DNA from: JBAPRR01 sp049281195
GTDB lineage: Bacteria; Actinomycetota; Acidimicrobiia; Acidimicrobiales; CAVXTF01
Direction of reading: 5' to 3'
DNA length: 24,280 bases
NCBI GenBank assembly: GCA_049281195.1
Contig: JBAPRR010000189.1
Span: 1 to 24,280 of the forward strand
Shown here piece after piece: positions 20,650 through 24,280 of this stretch (positions within the stretch are counted from its first letter, which is position 1; every line of letters begins with the position of its first letter). The notes below the pieces were generated by a model that saw only the letters and a list, made by a program, of their open reading frames with translations, made no database searches and had not been told where the DNA came from. The position numbers were made by a program, and so were the translations under genes.

Positions 20650-21635
20650 GACTCCTGCGGGACCTGCCCCCAGAGCCGGGCTACCAGCGCCCGAGAGCGC
20701 TCCGCGAAATCGCGGCGCACCACGACTCCGTCGAAGCCTGAGATGAGCGCACGGAGCGCTGCGTCCTCGGCCTGATGAGGCGCGATCTCGATGACCAGAG
20801 CGCCGTGTGGCGCCAGCCACTCGGGGGCCGCGTTGAGTATCTCGTCGATCGCTTCTGTACCGCTCGGCCCCGAGACGAGCGCGTGACGGGGCTCATGGTC
20901 ACGGACAACGGGATCGAGGTCGAGGAACTCGCTTTCCGCAATGTACGGAGGGTTCGTCACCACCAATCCCACCCGGCCTTTGAGCTCCAAGGGCAGCGCG
21001 TCGAACCAGTGACCTTCTGCGAGGTTGACCGGAGGCACCTCGGGATGGGCTTCTCCAATTGTCTGAATGTTGTCTCCGGCCACCGCCAAACTCGCCGGAT
21101 CGTCGTCGGTCGCCCAGATCTGAAGGTGCCGGTCGCGGATGATGGCCGATCCCTCGAGGGCCATTGACAGTGCGATCGCACCAGAGCCGGTTCCGAGGTC
21201 GACCACGACGATCAGATCCTCCGGATCGGACTGCTCGACAAGAAGTGTGAGCTCGTCCAGTGCGTGACCCACGACTACTTCGGTCTCCGGCCTCGGAATC
21301 AGCACGCGCGGGTCCACTTTGAGCTCGAGCGCCCTGAAGTCCCACATCCCGAGGACGTACTGGAGAGGCTCTCCAGCGAGGCGGCGCTCAACCAGGGCTT
21401 CGATCGCGTCCACCTCGCCTGGGGTCGTCATCGTTCCCGCACGGGCCTGGGCGAGAATGGCACCGTTCCCCGTTCCGAGGACGTGCTCGAGCAGCCAGCG
21501 GGCCTCTGTGGCTGAGCCCAGTCGCTGCGCGACGTCGAGCAGTAGCTCGCGCACCGCGGGGGTCCCAGTCACTGATTCAGGCCCAGTCACCGATTGATCA
21601 GTTACTGATTCATGAGTCATCGATCTGTCTGTCAC
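20646..21635 (-). CDS. prmC: Release-factor glutamine methyltransferase (PrmC/HemK)
   Basis: This 329-residue enzyme methylates the Gln of the GGQ motif in the release factors, using S-adenosylmethionine. The SAM-binding loop is DLGTGSG (146-152), the substrate motif NPPY is at 228-231, and PRPETEV (114-120) is the PrmC-specific segment. The N-terminal helical domain begins at about residue 27 (AVRELLLDVAQRL). The first 26 residues (MTDRSMTHESVTDQSVTGPE and on) are low-complexity and encoded by short repeats. The GTG start at 21635 overlaps the prfA stop as GTGA, so its translation is coupled to that of its own substrate RF1. Confidence 0.95.
   Translation of the reverse strand: MTDRSMTHESVTDQSVTGPESVTGTPAVRELLLDVAQRLGSATEARWLLEHVLGTGNGAILAQARAGTMTTPGEVDAIEALVERRLAGEPLQYVLGMWDFRALELKVDPRVLIPRPETEVVVGHALDELTLLVEQSDPEDLIVVVDLGTGSGAIALSMALEGSAIIRDRHLQIWATDDDPASLAVAGDNIQTIGEAHPEVPPVNLAEGHWFDALPLELKGRVGLVVTNPPYIAESEFLDLDPVVRDHEPRHALVSGPSGTEAIDEILNAAPEWLAPHGALVIEIAPHQAEDAALRALISGFDGVVVRRDFAERSRALVARLWGQVPQES
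21564..21625. repeat. Degenerate 15-18-bp repeat at the start of prmC
   Basis: Copies of CCCAGTCACTGATTCAGG follow each other from 21564 with irregular spacing and lengths (about 15 to 18 bp). On the - strand they encode the SVTGPESVTG-like N-terminus of PrmC. Confidence 0.7.
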
Positions 21636-22693
21636 GGTTCCATTGCCTCTAGCCCGTCGGCGGCGATGAGTGCGTCGATCATCTCGTCGAGGTCCCCCTC
21701 GAGAATGCGGTCGAGCTTGTGAAGCGTGAGCTTGATCCGGTGATCCGTCACGCGGTTCTCCTTGAAGTTGTAGGTCCTCACCTTTTCGGAGCGGCCACCG
21801 GCGCCCACCTGGTTGCGGCGCTTCACAGATTGTTCGGCGGCTTGCCGGTCCTGTTCGGCTTTGAGCAGCCGGGCCCGGAGCACCTGCATCGCCTTTGCGC
21901 GGTTTTGAATCTGACTCTTCTCGTCTTGCATGGCAACCACGATCCCGGTCGGGACGTGGGTGATGCGCACTGCCGAGTCGGTGGTATTGACGGACTGCCC
22001 GCCGGGACCGGTGGATCTGTACACGTCGATGCGCAGATCCTGAGGGTCGATGTTGACTTCCACCTCTTGGGCTTCGGGGAGCACTGTCACCGTCGCCGAC
22101 GACGTGTGCACCCGGCCCTGTGACTCGGTGACCGGAACCCTTTGGACGCGATGTGGGCCGCCTTCGTTCTTGAGGCGCTGCCAGGCGTCCGAACCCTTCA
22201 CCATGAAAACGACCTCGTCGAGGCCTCCATGGTCGGAGTCGGCCCGTGAAAGAACTCGAAGCGGCCAGTGCCTGTGCTCCGCGTATCGGGTGTACATGTC
22301 GAACAGGTCCCTTGCGAACAGGTTCGCCTCTTCGCCACCTTCGGCGCCACGGATCTCCATGATCACGTTGCGGCCGTCGTTGGGATCCTTCGGGACGAGG
22401 AGGTCGCGTAGCCCGCTTTCGAGCCGGGCCACCTCTTCCTCGGCCAGGACGAGCTCATCTTTTATGAGGTCGCGGTCCTGCGCATCCGACTCAGAAAGCA
22501 TCTGCCGGGCGGTGGCGACATCAGCCTCGGCGTTTCTGAGCCTGGTGGCGACTGCGATCAGCTCTTCGAGCTCTTTGTGCCTTCTCGACAGCTGCTCGAG
22601 CTTCTGGCGGTCCGCTACGACCGATTGATCTGACAGCTGCTCGAGAACCGTCTGGCGCTCACTCTCCCAGGCAGCCAGACGGTCAGGATCCAT
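21632..22693 (-). CDS. prfA: Peptide chain release factor 1
   Basis: This 353-residue protein ends translation at UAA and UAG. The peptidyl-tRNA hydrolysis motif GGQ is at 231-233 (RSTGPGGQSVN). The stop-codon tripeptide PVT is at 187-189 (QRVPVTESQGRVHTS), which marks RF1 rather than RF2. The N-terminal coiled-coil domain and the acidic loop EIRGAEGGEEA (113-123) are intact. ATG 22693 is used. It is the first gene of the prfA–prmC–tsaC unit. Confidence 0.97.
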   Translation of the reverse strand: MDPDRLAAWESERQTVLEQLSDQSVVADRQKLEQLSRRHKELEELIAVATRLRNAEADVATARQMLSESDAQDRDLIKDELVLAEEEVARLESGLRDLLVPKDPNDGRNVIMEIRGAEGGEEANLFARDLFDMYTRYAEHRHWPLRVLSRADSDHGGLDEVVFMVKGSDAWQRLKNEGGPHRVQRVPVTESQGRVHTSSATVTVLPEAQEVEVNIDPQDLRIDVYRSTGPGGQSVNTTDSAVRITHVPTGIVVAMQDEKSQIQNRAKAMQVLRARLLKAEQDRQAAEQSVKRRNQVGAGGRSEKVRTYNFKENRVTDHRIKLTLHKLDRILEGDLDEMIDALIAADGLEAMEP

Positions 22694-22758
22694 TGGGGTT
22701 CACCGTACTTGCGCGCGAAAACAGTCGTGCGCTCCGGGAATGATCTTCGATACCGGCG

Positions 22759-22798
22759 GGCCGGGCATTTGGGTCGCCCGGCCGAGCACTAGGTGCTC
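22759..22798 (-). terminator. Paired hairpins after rpmE, possible terminator
   Basis: Reading leftward, GAGCAC/GTGCTC (22784-22798, 3-nt loop) comes first, right after the rpmE stop. Then GGCCGGGC/GCCCGGCC (22759-22783, 9-nt loop, perfect 8-bp stem) follows. No U-tract is present, so it may terminate weakly or only separate rpmE from prfA. Confidence 0.5.
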
Positions 22799-22799
22799 T

Positions 22800-23018
22800 T
22801 CAGCGCTTGGGCCGCGCGTTACGGCGGCCGTAGCGGCGCTCGAAGCGCTCGACACGACCACCGGAGTCAACGAGCTTCTGCTTGCCGGTGAAGAAGGGGT
22901 GGCACTCGTTGCAGAGCTCGACGTGGAGCTCGCCACGGGTAGAGCGCGTCGTAAAAGTGTTGCCACAGGAGCAACGCACGGACGTCTCTTCGTAGTTGGG
23001 GTGTATGTCGGCTTTCAT
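22800..23018 (-). CDS. rpmE: Ribosomal protein bL31, zinc-binding type
   Basis: This 72-residue protein begins MKADIHPNYEETSVRCSCG and has the zinc-binding cysteines C16, C18, C36 and C39 (CNECHPFFTGKQKLVDSGGRVERF), so it is the zinc-containing (C+) form of L31. It belongs to the large ribosomal subunit at the subunit bridge. I chose ATG 23018; the reading frame upstream has no L31 character. GAGAG lies a few nt before the start. The rho–rpmE–prfA order is common in actinobacteria. Confidence 0.96.
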   Translation of the reverse strand: MKADIHPNYEETSVRCSCGNTFTTRSTRGELHVELCNECHPFFTGKQKLVDSGGRVERFERRYGRRNARPKR

Positions 23019-23062
23019 TTCGTCTCTCAGTCTACCGTTCTGGGCTATTTCTTCCTGCGGGC

Positions 23063-24280
23063 TCAGACGTTCGGGGCAGGTCCCTTGGCAATCTCGGCGA
23101 GGAACTCGTCGTTCGAGCGGGTGTGTCGGATCCGGTCCATGAGGAGCTCGAGGCCAGGAGCCGAGTTGCCGTTCTCGCCGGATAGGGCGTTGAGCACCCG
23201 GCGAAGCTTCCACACCTGCTGGAGCTGACCCCTCTCGAAGAGGAGCTCCTCGTGACGGGTCGAGCTGGCGTTCACGTCGATCGACGGGTAGAGCCGGCGT
23301 TCGGCGAGCCGGCGGTCGAGCCTCAGCTCCATGTTCCCGGTTCCCTTGAACTCCTCGAATATCACCTCGTCCATCCTCGAGCCCGTCTCCACCAAAGCGG
23401 TGGCGAGGATTGTCAACGATCCACCCTCTTCAATATTCCTGGCCGCACCGAAGAATTTCTTCGGCGGGTAGAGGGCCCCCGAGTCGACACCACCGGACAT
23501 GATCCGGCCCGTCGCGGGCTGCGCCAGGTTGTAGGCACGGGCGAGACGGGTGATTCCGTCGAGGACGATCACAACGTCGCGTCCGGCCTCGACGAGCCGC
23601 TTGGCCCTTTCAATTGCGAGTTCGCTGACCGCCGTGTGCTCTTCGGCTGGACGGTCGAAGTTGGATGCGATGACCTCACCCTCGACGGAGCGGCGCATGT
23701 CTGTGACCTCTTCCGGCCGCTCGGCGACAAGAAGGACCATCAGGTGCACCTCGGGGTTGTTGGCCTCGATCGAGTGCGCGATCTGCTTCATGATCGTCGT
23801 CTTTCCCGCCTTCGGGGGGGAGACGATCAGGCCTCGCTGGCCTTTACCGATCGGCGAGAGCAGATCGATGATGCGCGCCGTGATGTTCTCGGGCTCGCCC
23901 GGCGTCTCGAGACGGAGCTTCGAGTCCGGGAACAGCGGGGTCAGGTCCTCGAACTTCGGACGGTTGCGGGCCTCTTCCGGCGTGAGGCCGGAGATCGAAT
24001 CGATCCTTATGAGTGCGGGGAACTTTTCGTTGTTGGCAGCCGGACGGCACGCACCTTCGACATGGTCCCCTTTTCTCAAGGAGAAACGGCGGGCCTGGCT
24101 TATCGATACGTAAACGTCGCGTGAGCTAGGCAGATAGCCGTCGGCACGGAGGAACCCGTAGCCCTCGTCACGCAGGTCGAACAGTCCACGGACCGAAACG
24201 AGCTCTCCTTGGTACTGGACCTCCTGCCCGCCGCCACCCTGCAGTTCGCGTTCGCCGCCGCCGCCGCCACCGGAGCCGCC
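23063..24280 (-). CDS. rho: Transcription termination factor Rho (N-terminus cut by window edge)
   Basis: This ring-shaped RNA helicase ends transcripts. The visible part runs from a Gly-rich stretch at the window edge, through the cold-shock-like RNA-binding domain (DEGYGFLR…SSRDVYVS), to the ATPase core. The P-loop PPKAGKTT is at 23798-23818, and DVVIVLDGITRLARAYN is the Walker B region. The EEFKGTGNMELRLDRRLAERR segment is also typical, and the end is complete (EIAKGPAPNV). The frame continues past TTG 24079 to the window edge, so no start can be given. Gly/charged N-terminal extensions are usual in actinobacterial Rho. Confidence 0.97.
   Translation of the reverse strand, partial: GGSGGGGGGERELQGGGGQEVQYQGELVSVRGLFDLRDEGYGFLRADGYLPSSRDVYVSISQARRFSLRKGDHVEGACRPAANNEKFPALIRIDSISGLTPEEARNRPKFEDLTPLFPDSKLRLETPGEPENITARIIDLLSPIGKGQRGLIVSPPKAGKTTIMKQIAHSIEANNPEVHLMVLLVAERPEEVTDMRRSVEGEVIASNFDRPAEEHTAVSELAIERAKRLVEAGRDVVIVLDGITRLARAYNLAQPATGRIMSGGVDSGALYPPKKFFGAARNIEEGGSLTILATALVETGSRMDEVIFEEFKGTGNMELRLDRRLAERRLYPSIDVNASSTRHEELLFERGQLQQVWKLRRVLNALSGENGNSAPGLELLMDRIRHTRSNDEFLAEIAKGPAPNV

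Noticed and set aside
24077..24079. TTG 24079 as the start of rho
   Set aside because: The upstream codons continue the cold-shock-like RNA-binding domain, so the real start lies beyond the window.

Overview
The window reads as a piece of an actinobacterial chromosome, high in G+C. Three things point to Actinomycetota. The first is the gene order rho–rpmE–prfA–prmC–sua5/tsaC–wecA–atpI–atpBEFHAGDC. The second is the long AtpH with a duplicated N-terminal domain. The third is a mycobacterial-type thiolase-like protein. A lineage such as Acidimicrobiia is possible, but this is inference; no rRNA or other taxonomic marker is present.

Layout. Positions 2-190 (+) hold the C-terminal end of an unidentified membrane-anchored protein. 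Positions 213-6789 (-) hold a compact seven-gene operon, in transcription order: RING-like zinc protein, E2 (UBC-fold) protein, six-helix membrane protein with an FHA-like domain, YukD-like ubiquitin-like protein (Ubl), E1/ThiF-like activating enzyme, JAB/MPN isopeptidase with a membrane anchor, and a TIR–beta-helix protein. Together these are a complete eukaryote-like ubiquitin conjugation and deconjugation set (E1, E2, RING E3 candidate, Ubl, JAMM protease) plus a membrane scaffold and a TIR protein. This is the most interesting system in the window. Its two ends are defined by a divergent spacer with a 13-bp tandem array (6935-7025) next to glpX, and by the convergent partial gene at the left edge.

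The rest is core metabolism and information processing. It starts with glpX (+, class II fructose-1,6-bisphosphatase) and a convergent GNAT acetyltransferase. Next comes the full F1Fo ATP synthase operon (-, from 16618 down to 8710), including two small AtpI/AtpZ-type genes at its head. WecA/Rfe follows (-). A thiolase-like protein on the opposite strand (18457-19980) interrupts the usual sua5–wecA neighbourhood. The remaining genes are tsaC/sua5, prmC, prfA and rpmE (-), and rho, which is cut by the right edge of the window.

A second unusual property runs through the whole window: many gene borders, linkers and tails carry their own degenerate short tandem repeat array (units of 10 to 29 bp, sequence different at each locus). 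Inside genes the units are multiples of three, or close to it, and encode tails or linkers in AtpA, WecA, PrmC, the JAB protein, the FHA protein and the TIR protein. Between genes, units of 10, 13, 17 and 29 bp also occur. One such array folds into a strong hairpin between the convergent thiolase-like and tsaC genes. No tRNA, rRNA, CRISPR array or insertion sequence was seen.
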